Positions 52,275-62,494 are shown, counted from the first letter of the stretch. The stretch: DNA of 64,000 nt from an uncultured Monoglobus sp. (GCA_947625055.1 CANQMT010000010.1:1-64000), one strand, 5' to 3'. Notes: generated by a model from the sequence alone, not told the origin. Made by a program: numbers and translations.

Positions 52275-55200
52275 ATGAGAAATCTCAAAAAGGTGATTGC
52301 TTTAGTTGCGGTATTCGCAATGATCATCACTTCGCTCAGCATGGTCGCTTTTGCGGCTTCGTTTGACGATGTAGCTGATACAGATACTTATTCTTCAGCA
52401 ATCGAAACATTAAACCAGCTTGGAATTTTGACAGGTGACGACGAAAACAATGACGGCGTTATGAGTTTCCGTCCCAATGACACGATCACAAGAGCTGAGA
52501 TCACAGCTATTCTTGCGAGAATGAAGGGACAGACCGGCGCTGTTGCACAGACAAACACGATCTTTACCGACGTTCCTGCTACACACTGGGCTTCGGGTTA
52601 TGTTGCTTCCGCTACAAACCAGGGTATCATCAATGGTTATGGCGACGGCACATTCGGTCCCGACGACAACGTTCAGTATCAGGATGTTGTAAAGATGGTT
52701 ATGGAGAACCTCGGTTACAAGAACTATGCTCTTGACAACGGCGGTTATCCCACAGGTTATGAGCTGGCTGCCAGCAGATACGGCGTTCTTAACAACGTTG
52801 TAGGCGGCGCTGACGGCACAGAGTCGACAAGAGGACAGGTTGCTCAGATCGTTGCTAACGCTATCGAGGCTCCTCTTATGGACAGACTTGCATACGGCGG
52901 AAACGGCCAGTATGTTATCTATGACGGTTCATGGCAGCCCCTTAAGACTTGCCTGAGCGAGTATCTTGGCGTTATCAAGGTTAAGGGTAAAATTACTTCT
53001 AACGAAGTAACTGCTGTTGATGGTTCGAATACGCCCAACACATCGACAAGAGGCGAGAAGGTAACTGTTTATATCGAAGATCTGTTCAAGGCGGACAACA
53101 CTTATTATGATGTAGACACAAATGCTGAAATGTATGTTGGCGCTACAGACGCTGCTGATTATTTCGGCTATGATGTAACAATTTATGTTCGCAAGGAAAA
53201 CTCTGATTTCGGTACGATCATTTCCGTAACTCCCACAGATGGTCAGACCACAGCTTCGTTCACGATCGATCAGTACAGCTATTATGACGAAGAAGATAAC
53301 AACATTTGGTACATGAGAAACGAGAATGACAGATCGGCTTCAAGACTGAATATCCAGAGCGATGCGCATGTTGTTTACAACGGCATTTGCGGTTACGATA
53401 TCAATGACGTATTTGCTCCTCAGGGCGATGCTGAGAATGATAAGTACTTAGTATCGGCCAACAGCTCTTACAGCGGTGAGGTTACAATGGTTGACAACGA
53501 CGAGTACTCAGGATATGACTACATCTTTGTTGACCTTGCGGCTTCCGGTGTTGTACAGGAGCTCTCAAGCAGAGGCCAGCTTTCGTTCAAGAGCAACACT
53601 AACGCTGTTGGTTCAAGAAACAAGCACAACAATGTAAACAGAATCGACTTCAGCGACGCTTCGAACGATTCTTACATCAAGATCACAAAGAACGGTCAGC
53701 CCTTTGACTACACTCAGCTTAAGGAGTGGGATGTTCTTTCTATCGTTGCTAATACGCCGGATAACGCCAATGGTCCGAACAATGGCATTAACTACTATGA
53801 CATCGAAGTGCTTGACGGCGCTGACACAGCTATTGCCGGCACAGTAAGCCGCAAGGTTGCTTCCGATACATCGAGCGGTGACTACGCTTACACGATTGGC
53901 GACAAGACATATGACATAGCTGACAACGCTTACAACAGCAGCCAGATCAGACCCGGCTCAAGCGGTACATTCTATGTTGACAAGTACGGCAAGATCGTTG
54001 CTTACAACAGAGACCTCAACGCTCAGGGCGGCACAAGCGACAACTACGCTTACATCCTGAACGCTAAGATGGGTTCGGCTTCGTTCGGCGCTGATGTTCC
54101 GATCCTGCAGTTCATCTACAAGGACGGCACGATCGCTGAGGCTCAGTTCGCTTCTTCGGTAGGCATCTACAATCCGACGCCCGCTTTCAGAGGCGCTGAC
54201 GGTGCTACTGACTATGTAAACTATCAGTATAAGAACAATGAAGAAACAGTTGAAGAGGCTCTTGCAGACCTCGTAGGCAGAGTTGTTACTCTGAACGCTT
54301 CTAACGGCGCTATCAGAACGATCACTATGGCTCTTACAAGCGAGACGATACTCGGCACAGATTTCCAGGAGGATCAGACACTGTATCAGGCTACAGCGGC
54401 CGGTCCTTACAGATATGACCAGGATGATGCAGCTATCTACCTTACCGCCTCAAACGAGAGCATGGATGTAACAGCCGACACTCTGGTATTCTTCATCGGC
54501 AGACCCAACGATGGCTTCAAGTTTGGAGAATCCGCTGAAAATCAGGCTGTTGAGAACTGCACGGTTTCAAACGGCGCTGCTCTGACAACAATGACGTCGA
54601 CCACAAACGACGAAAAGGCTGTTGCTTACACAAACGGCAATTCAGAGGGATATGCGGACGTTCTGGTTCTGTTCAACTCTGATATAGCTACAAGCCCCGA
54701 TACAGGCGTTGCGTTCGTAACATCTATCGGCACAGGCGCTAACAACACTCTGGACGTTCAGTACTATCAGAACGGCGAGCTCAAGACAGCTACAACTTCT
54801 GAGGATTATTCCGATCCCGATATGACAGCTTCAACTCAGCCCGGTTCACTGTTCAAGTTCGGTATGACCAACGGCCTGATCACATCGGCTACGCCTTACC
54901 TGACATTCCAGGAGGGCACAGAGATCAGATCCGATGTAACCGGTGATGAGCTCTCGGGTGTTCCGCAGATCAAGCATCTCTATGCTCCCGCTGACGGAAC
55001 TGCAAGTTCAACATCCGATCAGGAGAAGGTAACATTCGGCGCTATCGTTGGAATCAACGGCTCGAGAGTAACTGTAGCTCCCATGCGCAAGATCTCAAGC
55101 GATCCCGAGATGTATGATGAGCTTCCCGAGTTTGATAACACAACTCGCGTTCAGCTTGGCAACTTGACAGCTAACTACTATGTATATGATGCTGCAAGAT

Positions 55201-55445
55201 CATCCAGATCAAGATGCGGTCTCGGCGGCCTTGGCGACATCTATCTTGACAAGTCTCTTGCCGGCGATGAGAGAGGTAACTCTATCCTCGGCGACGATGA
55301 GTACATTTACTGCAACGGACATGACAAGGGCAGAGGCCCTGTTGCCGGAATGCTCGATTACGTATACGTAAGAGACTACCAGAGAACCGGCGATGTAGTT
55401 ATCTACATGCAGCGTCAGTACGGCTACGACATTCTTTCAAGATAA
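52275..55445 (+). CDS. Probable major S-layer protein (three N-terminal SLH domains)
   Basis: About 1056 residues, exported. Signal peptide at 1-28 (cleavage after VAFA). Three SLH domains occupy ~30-210: FDDVADTDTYSSAIETLNQL, FTDVPATHWASGYVASATNQ with GTFGPDDNVQYQDVVKMVM, and a third ending RGQVAQIVANAIE. The remaining ~850 residues are acidic, rich in Asn, Thr, Gly, Asp and Tyr, with no enzyme motif. Codon use (GCT, GTT, ACA, AAC, TCG) differs from its GC-ending neighbours and suggests high expression, as do the consensus promoter and strong RBS. The ATG at 52275 suits the RBS spacing. Confidence 0.83.
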   Translation: MRNLKKVIALVAVFAMIITSLSMVAFAASFDDVADTDTYSSAIETLNQLGILTGDDENNDGVMSFRPNDTITRAEITAILARMKGQTGAVAQTNTIFTDVPATHWASGYVASATNQGIINGYGDGTFGPDDNVQYQDVVKMVMENLGYKNYALDNGGYPTGYELAASRYGVLNNVVGGADGTESTRGQVAQIVANAIEAPLMDRLAYGGNGQYVIYDGSWQPLKTCLSEYLGVIKVKGKITSNEVTAVDGSNTPNTSTRGEKVTVYIEDLFKADNTYYDVDTNAEMYVGATDAADYFGYDVTIYVRKENSDFGTIISVTPTDGQTTASFTIDQYSYYDEEDNNIWYMRNENDRSASRLNIQSDAHVVYNGICGYDINDVFAPQGDAENDKYLVSANSSYSGEVTMVDNDEYSGYDYIFVDLAASGVVQELSSRGQLSFKSNTNAVGSRNKHNNVNRIDFSDASNDSYIKITKNGQPFDYTQLKEWDVLSIVANTPDNANGPNNGINYYDIEVLDGADTAIAGTVSRKVASDTSSGDYAYTIGDKTYDIADNAYNSSQIRPGSSGTFYVDKYGKIVAYNRDLNAQGGTSDNYAYILNAKMGSASFGADVPILQFIYKDGTIAEAQFASSVGIYNPTPAFRGADGATDYVNYQYKNNEETVEEALADLVGRVVTLNASNGAIRTITMALTSETILGTDFQEDQTLYQATAAGPYRYDQDDAAIYLTASNESMDVTADTLVFFIGRPNDGFKFGESAENQAVENCTVSNGAALTTMTSTTNDEKAVAYTNGNSEGYADVLVLFNSDIATSPDTGVAFVTSIGTGANNTLDVQYYQNGELKTATTSEDYSDPDMTASTQPGSLFKFGMTNGLITSATPYLTFQEGTEIRSDVTGDELSGVPQIKHLYAPADGTASSTSDQEKVTFGAIVGINGSRVTVAPMRKISSDPEMYDELPEFDNTTRVQLGNLTANYYVYDAARSSRSRCGLGGLGDIYLDKSLAGDERGNSILGDDEYIYCNGHDKGRGPVAGMLDYVYVRDYQRTGDVVIYMQRQYGYDILSR

Positions 55446-55471
55446 TTGACAAGATAATTATCTGTTAAATC

Positions 55472-55498
55472 AAAAGAGGTCCTTCGGGACCTCTTTTT
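55472..55498 (+). terminator. Terminator of the S-layer gene
   Basis: AAAAGAGGTCC pairs with GGACCTCTTTTT around TTCG. Confidence 0.9.
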
Positions 55499-55549
55499 GT
55501 TGTATAATAACAAAATTCGTGCAAAAGAAGCATAAAAGATAAATAAGTA

Positions 55550-55578
55550 TTGACATCTGTAATAAAACGAGGTAGAAT
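55550..55578 (+). promoter_or_regulatory. Promoter of the surface-glycan gene cluster
   Basis: TTGACA (55550-55555), 17-base spacer, TAGAAT (55573-55578), about 135 bases before the first large gene. Confidence 0.8.
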
Positions 55579-55595
55579 ATATACTATGGTGTATT

Positions 55596-55685
55596 ATGGA
55601 TAAAATATATAAAAAATTCGCCGGAAAGCGGCCCGGGATTATGGGTGCGCCTCCGCTGCGCGGAACAAGTAAAATAAAAGCATAA
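55596..55685 (+). CDS. Possible 29-codon leader ORF
   Basis: An open frame starting MDKIYKKFAGKRPGIMGAPP lies between the cluster promoter and the first glycosyltransferase gene. No strong ribosome site precedes it, and the GC-rich part (about 55617-55662) may instead be an RNA structure. Listed as possible only. Confidence 0.2.
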   Translation: MDKIYKKFAGKRPGIMGAPPLRGTSKIKA

Positions 55686-55718
55686 CAATATAGATATTAT
55701 CGGAAGGTGGCAGATAGC

Positions 55719-57635
55719 ATGTTTGGAGTGTTAATTTACATTCTGTTTTTAATAATCGGATTTTTATATGCCAACATGTATTTCAAAGAGAAGGATGTGC
55801 TTTTTCAGGCATGGGCCGGAGGGCTGATCGGAACGCTCGCTCTGATGTGGGGGATAATTCCTTTCGCTTTTATTTTCGGTTTTTCAATTGCCGCTCATCT
55901 AATATTATTGGTTGTTTTTCTCGGCGTTTATATATTGTTATTTTACCTGAGAAAGCAAAAGATCGGCGATATAAAAGCAAACATTCATTACGCAAAAACA
56001 AAGGCGCCGATGACCGGTTTGATATTCCTTTGCCTTATCATACCGGTCTCAATAATCATGTGGGTGCTGCTGACCAACCATGTTATGGCCCCGTATGAAG
56101 GGGGCGGCGTTTCATCCGGACAATCAACATACGGCGATCTCGCGATGCACATGGGAATTATAACGAGCGTCGCAGAGCGAGGCGTTTTTCCGCCCTCGCA
56201 CAACCTGCTTGCGGGTCATCGTCTCGGATATCCGTTTTTAATTGACACATTATCTTCCAGCCTGTTTTTGTTCGGGACTCCGCTGCGCTGGGCTGTTTTG
56301 GTGCCGAGCTATGTTTGCTGCATATTGCTTGCGATGGGATTTTATTTTCTGGCGTACAAGCTTGTCAAGCGCCGCAGCGCTGCTGTTCTGGCAACTGTTT
56401 TGTTCTTTATCGGCGGCGGTTTCGGGTTCGCGTATTTCTTTGAGGGCGCGAAGTCGGATCATACTGCGTTTACAAAAATATTCAACGACTATTACCACAC
56501 GCCGACAAATTATAATGAGGAAAACATCAGATGGGCAAATCCAATTTGCGACATGATCGTGCCGCAGCGTACAACAATGGCGGGATGGACCTATCTTATG
56601 TTCACGTTATGGCTCCTGCTCGACTCGGTCGAGACGAGGAAAAGAAGCAGATTTATTTTGCTCGGCGTTGTCGCGGGATGTATGCCGATGATCCACACCC
56701 ACTCGTTTTTGGGACTGGCGATCATATCGGTCGTGGTTTTTGCTGCCGACATGATAATGTCAAAGGACAAAAAACAAGACTTCATAAACTGGTTGTGCTA
56801 CGGCGGGATCACCGTTGTCATGGCGCTGCCGCAACTGTTTATCTGGACGTTTAACCAAGCCGGTTCCGAGGGATTTGTGAAATTCGCCCCATTCTGGGTA
56901 AACGTTGACGATCCGAATTTTTGGTTCTGGATCAAGAACTGGGGCATTGCGGCCTTGTTCGTGGTACCCGCGTTTTTAAACACCGGAAAAAGGAACAAGA
57001 TAGTCATGCTGGGCGCGGCGCTGATATTTGTTATCGCGGAATTGATCCTGTTCCAGCCGCTGGCGTATGACAACAACAAATTGTTCTTTGTCGCCTACAT
57101 GATTTCGATAATAGTGATCAGCGAATATTTTCTCGTTTTGTTTGACAAGCTCAAGGGAGTCAAAGGCAGATACTTTTTGGCCGTTTTGATCATCATCGCC
57201 GGCACGCTGTCGGGCGCTCTGACGATCGGACGCGAATATTATTCGGGCGGAATGTATCAAACATTCTCAAAGGCTGATCTTGAATACGCGGAGTTTGTCA
57301 AAGACAACACGGATAACCGCGCCACATTTGCCGCCTATTATAATCATCTGAACCCGACCGCCGTGCTCGCGGGCCGTCAGATGTATTTCGGAGGCGAGAT
57401 GTGGATGGGCTCCCACGGTTACGGAAGCCTTGTTTCCGACCGCAAGAGAGTAATAAGCGAGCTGTACGGCGCATCTGACAGCAACGAGCTTAAAGAAGTC
57501 GCGCGCGAGAACGACATTGACTACGTAGTTCTGTCAAACAACGAGCTGGGAAATCTCAGCGTCAATCAAGCGGCGTTCAACGGGCTTGACAAGATTTATG
57601 ATCAAGGCGGGATAAGGCTTTATAAAGTGGATTAA
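55719..57635 (+). CDS. Large polytopic membrane protein (GT-C-type glycosyltransferase-like)
   Basis: About 638 residues with a dozen or so membrane helices and a soluble C-terminal ~110 residues. GDLAMHMGIITSVAERGVFPP near residue 140 resembles the first external loop of GT-C lipid-sugar transferases, where an aspartate is catalytic, and MIHTHSFLGLAI lies in the middle. The exact family was not recognised. GGAAGGTGG precedes the ATG at 55719; a GTG at 55707 is part of that site. First gene of a five-gene forward run with a GT2 enzyme, probably building a surface glycan. Confidence 0.65.
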   Translation: MFGVLIYILFLIIGFLYANMYFKEKDVLFQAWAGGLIGTLALMWGIIPFAFIFGFSIAAHLILLVVFLGVYILLFYLRKQKIGDIKANIHYAKTKAPMTGLIFLCLIIPVSIIMWVLLTNHVMAPYEGGGVSSGQSTYGDLAMHMGIITSVAERGVFPPSHNLLAGHRLGYPFLIDTLSSSLFLFGTPLRWAVLVPSYVCCILLAMGFYFLAYKLVKRRSAAVLATVLFFIGGGFGFAYFFEGAKSDHTAFTKIFNDYYHTPTNYNEENIRWANPICDMIVPQRTTMAGWTYLMFTLWLLLDSVETRKRSRFILLGVVAGCMPMIHTHSFLGLAIISVVVFAADMIMSKDKKQDFINWLCYGGITVVMALPQLFIWTFNQAGSEGFVKFAPFWVNVDDPNFWFWIKNWGIAALFVVPAFLNTGKRNKIVMLGAALIFVIAELILFQPLAYDNNKLFFVAYMISIIVISEYFLVLFDKLKGVKGRYFLAVLIIIAGTLSGALTIGREYYSGGMYQTFSKADLEYAEFVKDNTDNRATFAAYYNHLNPTAVLAGRQMYFGGEMWMGSHGYGSLVSDRKRVISELYGASDSNELKEVARENDIDYVVLSNNELGNLSVNQAAFNGLDKIYDQGGIRLYKVD

Positions 57636-57647
57636 GAGAGGTAAAAT

Positions 57648-58583
57648 ATGGATAAAATTTCTGTTATAGTCCCGTGCTTTAACGAAGAGCAGGCGATTCC
57701 GATCTTTTATCGCGAGATAACAAAGATATCCGCAGGCATGAACGGCGTTGAATTTGAGTATGTGTTTGTAAACGACGGCTCAAAGGACAAAACCGAACAG
57801 GTCATACGCGGCCTTGCCGAGCGCGACAAAACGGTGAAATATATATCGTTTTCAAGAAATTTCGGCAAGGAGAGCGCCATGTACGCCGGAATGGAAAACG
57901 CGTCGGGCGATTATGTCGTGATCATGGATGTGGACCTGCAGGATCCTCCCGCGCTTATTCCCGAGATGTACGAGGCGGTCAAAAGCGGCGGGTATGACTG
58001 CGCCGCGACGCGGCGCGTCGACCGAAAGGGCGAGGCGAGGATACGCTCGCTTTTTGCGCGGGCTTTTTATAAGCTGATCAACCACATTTCCCAAACCGAG
58101 ATCGTGGACGGCGCGCGCGATTTCCGCCTTATGTCGCGCCGAATGGTTGACAGCATTTTAAGCATGTGCGAGTATAACAGATTTTCAAAAGGCATTTTCT
58201 CGTGGGTCGGTTTTGAGACCAAGTGGATAGGTTACGAGAACATAAACCGCAGCGCGGGCGAGACAAAATGGTCGTTCTGGAAGCTTTTCAAGTATTCGAT
58301 CGACGGCATCGTGGGCTTTTCCACCGCGCCGCTGGCGCTGTCGTCGCTTATGGGAATAATCCTGTTTTTCATTTCGATCGTGGGCATAATTTTTATAATC
58401 GTCCGCCAGCTTCTCTATGGCGGAAGCGCCTACGGCTGGCCCTCGATGATATGCGTTATTTTGCTTGTGGGCGGCCTTCAGCTCTTGTCGATAGGGATCC
58501 TGGGCCAGTACCTCTCAAAGACCTATCTTGAGACAAAGCGCCGGCCCATTTATATCATAAAAGAAACAAACATCGAAAAATAA
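57648..58583 (+). CDS. GT2 polyprenyl-phosphate glycosyltransferase (GtrB/DPM1-like)
   Basis: 311 residues. The N-terminal GT-A domain (KISVIVPCFNEEQAIPIF, VFVNDGSKDKTEQ, and VIMDVDLQDPPALIPEM carrying the metal-binding aspartates) is followed by two C-terminal membrane helices (ILFFISIVGIIFIIV and MICVILLVGGLQLLSIGIL). Such enzymes put glucose or another sugar on undecaprenyl phosphate on the inner face of the membrane, feeding GT-C enzymes like those next to it. GAGAGGTAAAAT precedes the ATG; 12 bases separate it from the upstream gene. Confidence 0.9.
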   Translation: MDKISVIVPCFNEEQAIPIFYREITKISAGMNGVEFEYVFVNDGSKDKTEQVIRGLAERDKTVKYISFSRNFGKESAMYAGMENASGDYVVIMDVDLQDPPALIPEMYEAVKSGGYDCAATRRVDRKGEARIRSLFARAFYKLINHISQTEIVDGARDFRLMSRRMVDSILSMCEYNRFSKGIFSWVGFETKWIGYENINRSAGETKWSFWKLFKYSIDGIVGFSTAPLALSSLMGIILFFISIVGIIFIIVRQLLYGGSAYGWPSMICVILLVGGLQLLSIGILGQYLSKTYLETKRRPIYIIKETNIEK

Positions 58584-58610
58584 GTTTAAAGCTTTATCGG
58601 GAGGATTTTT

Positions 58611-59870
58611 ATGCTTGATGAAAAATTGAACCGAGACAAACTGAATAAGCTGAAAGCCGTTAACCGCGATCTGTGGCTCGGCGGGCTTGTGGTTGTTCTG
58701 TCCGTTTTTGCATGTTATTGCGTGATTTGGGCGTTTACGAATCAGAACATGCTTGGCCAATCGCAGTATATGTCATATGTGCTGCAGGCGCGCCGTTGGC
58801 TGGGCGGACATCTTGATCTGGGACAGGACTATCCTTATCTGGAGCTTGCAATATATAACGGCAAGTATTTTGTGAGCTTTCCGCCGGTCCCGTCGGTAAT
58901 ACTTTTGCCGTTTGTTTGGATGAAAACTGTACCGGATAATTTGATAACCTCAATAGTCGGCGTTATCGGCGCGCTTTACGCGTATAAGATCGTGTACAAT
59001 ATAAAGCAAAACAGCGCTGTCGCGGTGTTCTTCGCGTTGTTCGCCACTATCGGCGGAAACTTCCTGCATATAGGCTTCAACGGCGGAGTTTGGTACATCG
59101 CTCAGGTTTGCGCATTCACGTTCACGGTCATGGCGTTTTATTACGCGCTGAATTTAAGCCGCAGAACCGCGTGGATGCCTCTGTTCTGGCTGGCTTTGGC
59201 GTTCGGCTCAAGGCCCCTTCAGATCATATACACGCCTATCATTATCTGGCTGATGCTGGGGTATTTGAAAGACGAGGGCATATCTCTTGCCGACGCGGTC
59301 AAAAAATATTGGTGGTGGCTCGCGCCCGCCTTGGGCGTCGGCGTATTGCTGATGGTTTTAAACGCGGCGCGGTTCGGGAATCCGTTTGAGTTCGGGCACA
59401 ATTATCTGCCCGAGTTCTCGTATCAAAACGAGAACGGTCAGTTCAATCCCGCGTATTTCGCGGAGAATATCAAGCGCATGTTTGATTTGCCTTCATGGAC
59501 CGACAAGGGGATTTTGGATTTCCCGAAGTTCAACGGCTGCGCCTTTTGGCTGATCAGCCCGATATTTCTGGCATATTTGATCTATTTTGTGAAGGACATA
59601 AAAACAAACGCCAAAAATCCGATGCTGTGGACCGTGACTGCGCTGATCGCGCTGCATATATGTATGCTGTGCTTCCACCGCACGCTGGGCGGCTCGCAGT
59701 TCGGCAACCGCTACACGGTTGACATGATACCCGCCGCGCTGTTCGGTTTGGCGCTGATGCTGAAAACCGAAAAGCACGATATTTCAAAGCTGATGTACCC
59801 GCTGTTTTTCTGGGGCCTCGGCATAAATTTGGTCGGCACTGTCGGATTTCTTATGAATTGGTTCGCCTGA
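58611..59870 (+). CDS. Polytopic membrane protein, probable GT-C glycosyltransferase
   Basis: 419 residues with about ten membrane helices. Position and layout fit a lipid-linked-sugar-dependent glycosyltransferase: a charged first loop (QARRWLGGHLDLGQDYPYLE) follows the first helix, and HRTLGGSQFGNRYTVDMIPA lies near the C-terminal helices. Family not firmly recognised. GGGAGGATTTTT precedes the ATG. Probably cotranscribed with the GT2 gene 28 bases upstream. Confidence 0.65.
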   Translation: MLDEKLNRDKLNKLKAVNRDLWLGGLVVVLSVFACYCVIWAFTNQNMLGQSQYMSYVLQARRWLGGHLDLGQDYPYLELAIYNGKYFVSFPPVPSVILLPFVWMKTVPDNLITSIVGVIGALYAYKIVYNIKQNSAVAVFFALFATIGGNFLHIGFNGGVWYIAQVCAFTFTVMAFYYALNLSRRTAWMPLFWLALAFGSRPLQIIYTPIIIWLMLGYLKDEGISLADAVKKYWWWLAPALGVGVLLMVLNAARFGNPFEFGHNYLPEFSYQNENGQFNPAYFAENIKRMFDLPSWTDKGILDFPKFNGCAFWLISPIFLAYLIYFVKDIKTNAKNPMLWTVTALIALHICMLCFHRTLGGSQFGNRYTVDMIPAALFGLALMLKTEKHDISKLMYPLFFWGLGINLVGTVGFLMNWFA

Positions 59871-59918
59871 TTAAAAACGGACGATGAGCCGGGCGGCTTA
59901 TGATAGGGGAGAGGTATT

Positions 59919-61133
59919 ATGGGAACAACAAAAAAAGTCAGACAATCCAATTTTGAGCTTTTGCGCATTATTTCTATGCTGATGATCATTCTGCATCATT
60001 ACACCTTACACGGAGGCATATATAACAATGCTCAAGGTCAAGGATTGTTTCCTCGAATTGCCGCCACGGTGTTTTTTATTGGCGGCTCTCTTGGCGTAAA
60101 TATTTTTATGCTGATAAGCTCATATTTTTTGATTGACACAAAATTCAGCCTTAAAAGGGTGCTCAGAATATGGTTTGAGGTTTTCTTTTACAGTGCGGTC
60201 TTTGTGCTGATCGGAAAATTCTGTATGCACGAGACATATGATTACGCGACTTGGCTGCGCTCGTTTTTACCGGTCACGTTTAACGCGGCGTGGTTCGTGG
60301 TAGTGTATATTTTTATATGCTTCATATCGCCTTTTATGAACCTTTTGATAAAGAGCTTGAGCAAAAAGAACTATACCGCGCTTATCACGGTGCTTTTTAT
60401 CTCGCTGGTCGGCATGTCGGTCCTGACATTCGCGTCGCCTCAGAGGATATTCTTTAATCTCAGTTCATTGTTCATATTTATGTATTTTACAGCGGGATAT
60501 ATTAAAAGATTTTCAATTAGGATACTTGACAATAAATTTGTGTCGCTCCTGTTATTTGTTTTATCGGCAGCGATAACATGCGTTTCTTTAATGTGGTTTG
60601 CCGGTCTTAAAGACGGCGGCAGCAAATTTTTTGAAGCCCGCGCCGGCATACCGAACAACCACGAATCTTTGTTTATGTTCCTTGCGGCCGTGTCATTGTT
60701 CATGTTCTTCAAGAATATAGATCTCGGCAAAAACCGAGTGATAAACTATATCGCGGCGACGGCTTTCGGCGTTTATCTGATACATGACAACGGAATTTTG
60801 CGCAGCCATGTATGGTATAAGTGGGTCAAAACCGGAACAGTGGATTTATCGTCGGGGGGGGGTATACTCTTAAGAGGTATTTTGGCCGCGATAAGCATTT
60901 ATGTTGTGTGCAGCGTTATTGACAGAGTGCGTATGATATGCGTTGAAAAACCGATTTTCTCGCATTTGGGAAAGCTTGACCCGTTTTTTGAAAAGATAGA
61001 CTCGGCGTTTGATTTTGCGGAACCATCCAAGACAGAAAATGGCGAACGTGAAAATATGCCCGGCGATGAAGAAATAACAGAGTCTGAGGAGATGACGGAT
61101 CATTCGGAAGTGGAAGTCGAAGGCGGAGATTAA
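59919..61133 (+). CDS. Acyltransferase 3 family membrane protein with G9 tract
   Basis: 404 residues, about ten membrane helices, matching membrane acyltransferases that O-acetylate or otherwise acylate surface sugars. It starts with the family pattern NFELLRIISMLMIILHHYTLHG, whose histidine is catalytic in relatives. The last ~50 residues are acidic and cytoplasmic. A run of nine G (60854-60862) lies in codons ~312-315 (SSGGGILLRG); slippage would frameshift the last ~90 residues. GGGGAGAGGTATT precedes the ATG. Confidence 0.85.
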   Translation: MGTTKKVRQSNFELLRIISMLMIILHHYTLHGGIYNNAQGQGLFPRIAATVFFIGGSLGVNIFMLISSYFLIDTKFSLKRVLRIWFEVFFYSAVFVLIGKFCMHETYDYATWLRSFLPVTFNAAWFVVVYIFICFISPFMNLLIKSLSKKNYTALITVLFISLVGMSVLTFASPQRIFFNLSSLFIFMYFTAGYIKRFSIRILDNKFVSLLLFVLSAAITCVSLMWFAGLKDGGSKFFEARAGIPNNHESLFMFLAAVSLFMFFKNIDLGKNRVINYIAATAFGVYLIHDNGILRSHVWYKWVKTGTVDLSSGGGILLRGILAAISIYVVCSVIDRVRMICVEKPIFSHLGKLDPFFEKIDSAFDFAEPSKTENGERENMPGDEEITESEEMTDHSEVEVEGGD

Positions 61134-61171
61134 AATTCGCCCGATAAATAAACCGTGAAAGGATTGGTAAT

Positions 61172-62494
61172 ATGAAAATTTTTATCAGTATAATCGCGAG
61201 CGTCATAGTCTACGGATGCGCGGCGCTGATTTTTTTGAGAATGTTGTCAAAATCGGGTATCCGTTTTAAAAACAAGCAATTGACAGCGGCGGCATCCGAT
61301 TTGGCGTTAAGAGAGAAAGCTTCTGTCGGCCCGAGAGAAGCATTGACGGTTTTTGTTGCGGCGTTCGCTTTCAGAATATTTATACATCTGCTTCAACTTA
61401 TGGTTTTGTATTGGTTCCGGAATTTTCCGGATATAGCGCAGCTTGCCGAATTTGACGGCTTATGGGCAAAATTTTTAAGACAGCTTGAAATGTGGGACGG
61501 CTCGAACTATTACAGAATTGCGGACGGAGGCTATGGTTCCTTGCTTATCGGCGGCGAGCCGAGCATGCTCGTGTTTTTCCCGCTTCAGGCGTGGGCCGCG
61601 AGGGCGCTGAATTTTATATTTCACAACACCCGCGTGTCGCTTCTCATGACGTCCGCGCTCGCCTACAGCGGAGGCTGTGCTATGCTTTATGTGCTTGTCG
61701 CTAAGGATTACGGAAAATGGACCGCCGGCCGCGCCGCCGCGTATATTTCTTTGTTCCCGTTCTCGTTTTTCTTCGGCTCAATGATGGCGGAGGGCATTCT
61801 CTTTTTCACAATGACGCTCACGCTGTATTTTATTCGAGAGCACAAATGGATCGCGGCGGGTATTGCCGGCGCGTTTGCGGCCATGTCAAGAATAGTCGGC
61901 ATACTCATGATCGTGCCCGCGGTCGTGGAGTTTATAGAGCATTATCATTTGTTCGGCCTGCTGAAAAGGAAAAGGTTCAAAGCGTGTCTCGTTTTGATCC
62001 TAAAGCGAGGTGTTCCGCTGCTCCTTATGTTTGCGGGCATTGGGGTGTATTTGCTCGTGAATTATCATTATACGGGCGATCCGTTTAAATTCCTGGAGTA
62101 TCAAAAAACTATATGGGCCCATGAATCCTGCTATTTCGGAACCGGAATAGCCAATGTTTTCGGCGGTCTGTTCGATAATGACATGACGCGGCTTATATCA
62201 ATAGTTTTGCCGTTTGCTGTGATTTTATCGGGCACGGCTGTTTTGCTGCCTTACGGCATAAGAAGGAACCGCACGATGTACACTGCTCTGGCGCTTGTAT
62301 ACATGGCTGTTATATGCTCGGTGACATGGGTGCCGAGCGGCGCGAGGTATACAATATGCGCGGTACCGTTGTTTATACTTCTGGCGGACTTTGCCAAGCG
62401 GCATAAGAACGCGGACACAATAATTATAGCGTTGTTTTCGCTGCTGCAGGGCATGTACTTTATCGCGTATATATGCGATAAACAGATATTCTAA
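61172..62494 (+). CDS. PIG-V-like mannosyltransferase-family membrane protein
   Basis: 440 residues with about ten membrane helices. WDGSNYYRIADGGYGSLLIG near residue 110 and MLVFFPLQAWAARALNFIF after it match the first loop of bacterial relatives of the PIG-V family, where the aspartate is catalytic and the donor is a polyprenyl-phosphate sugar. An acyltransferase gene lies upstream in the same direction. AAAGGATTGGTAAT precedes the ATG. A related gene lies convergent at 62651. Confidence 0.75.
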   Translation: MKIFISIIASVIVYGCAALIFLRMLSKSGIRFKNKQLTAAASDLALREKASVGPREALTVFVAAFAFRIFIHLLQLMVLYWFRNFPDIAQLAEFDGLWAKFLRQLEMWDGSNYYRIADGGYGSLLIGGEPSMLVFFPLQAWAARALNFIFHNTRVSLLMTSALAYSGGCAMLYVLVAKDYGKWTAGRAAAYISLFPFSFFFGSMMAEGILFFTMTLTLYFIREHKWIAAGIAGAFAAMSRIVGILMIVPAVVEFIEHYHLFGLLKRKRFKACLVLILKRGVPLLLMFAGIGVYLLVNYHYTGDPFKFLEYQKTIWAHESCYFGTGIANVFGGLFDNDMTRLISIVLPFAVILSGTAVLLPYGIRRNRTMYTALALVYMAVICSVTWVPSGARYTICAVPLFILLADFAKRHKNADTIIIALFSLLQGMYFIAYICDKQIF

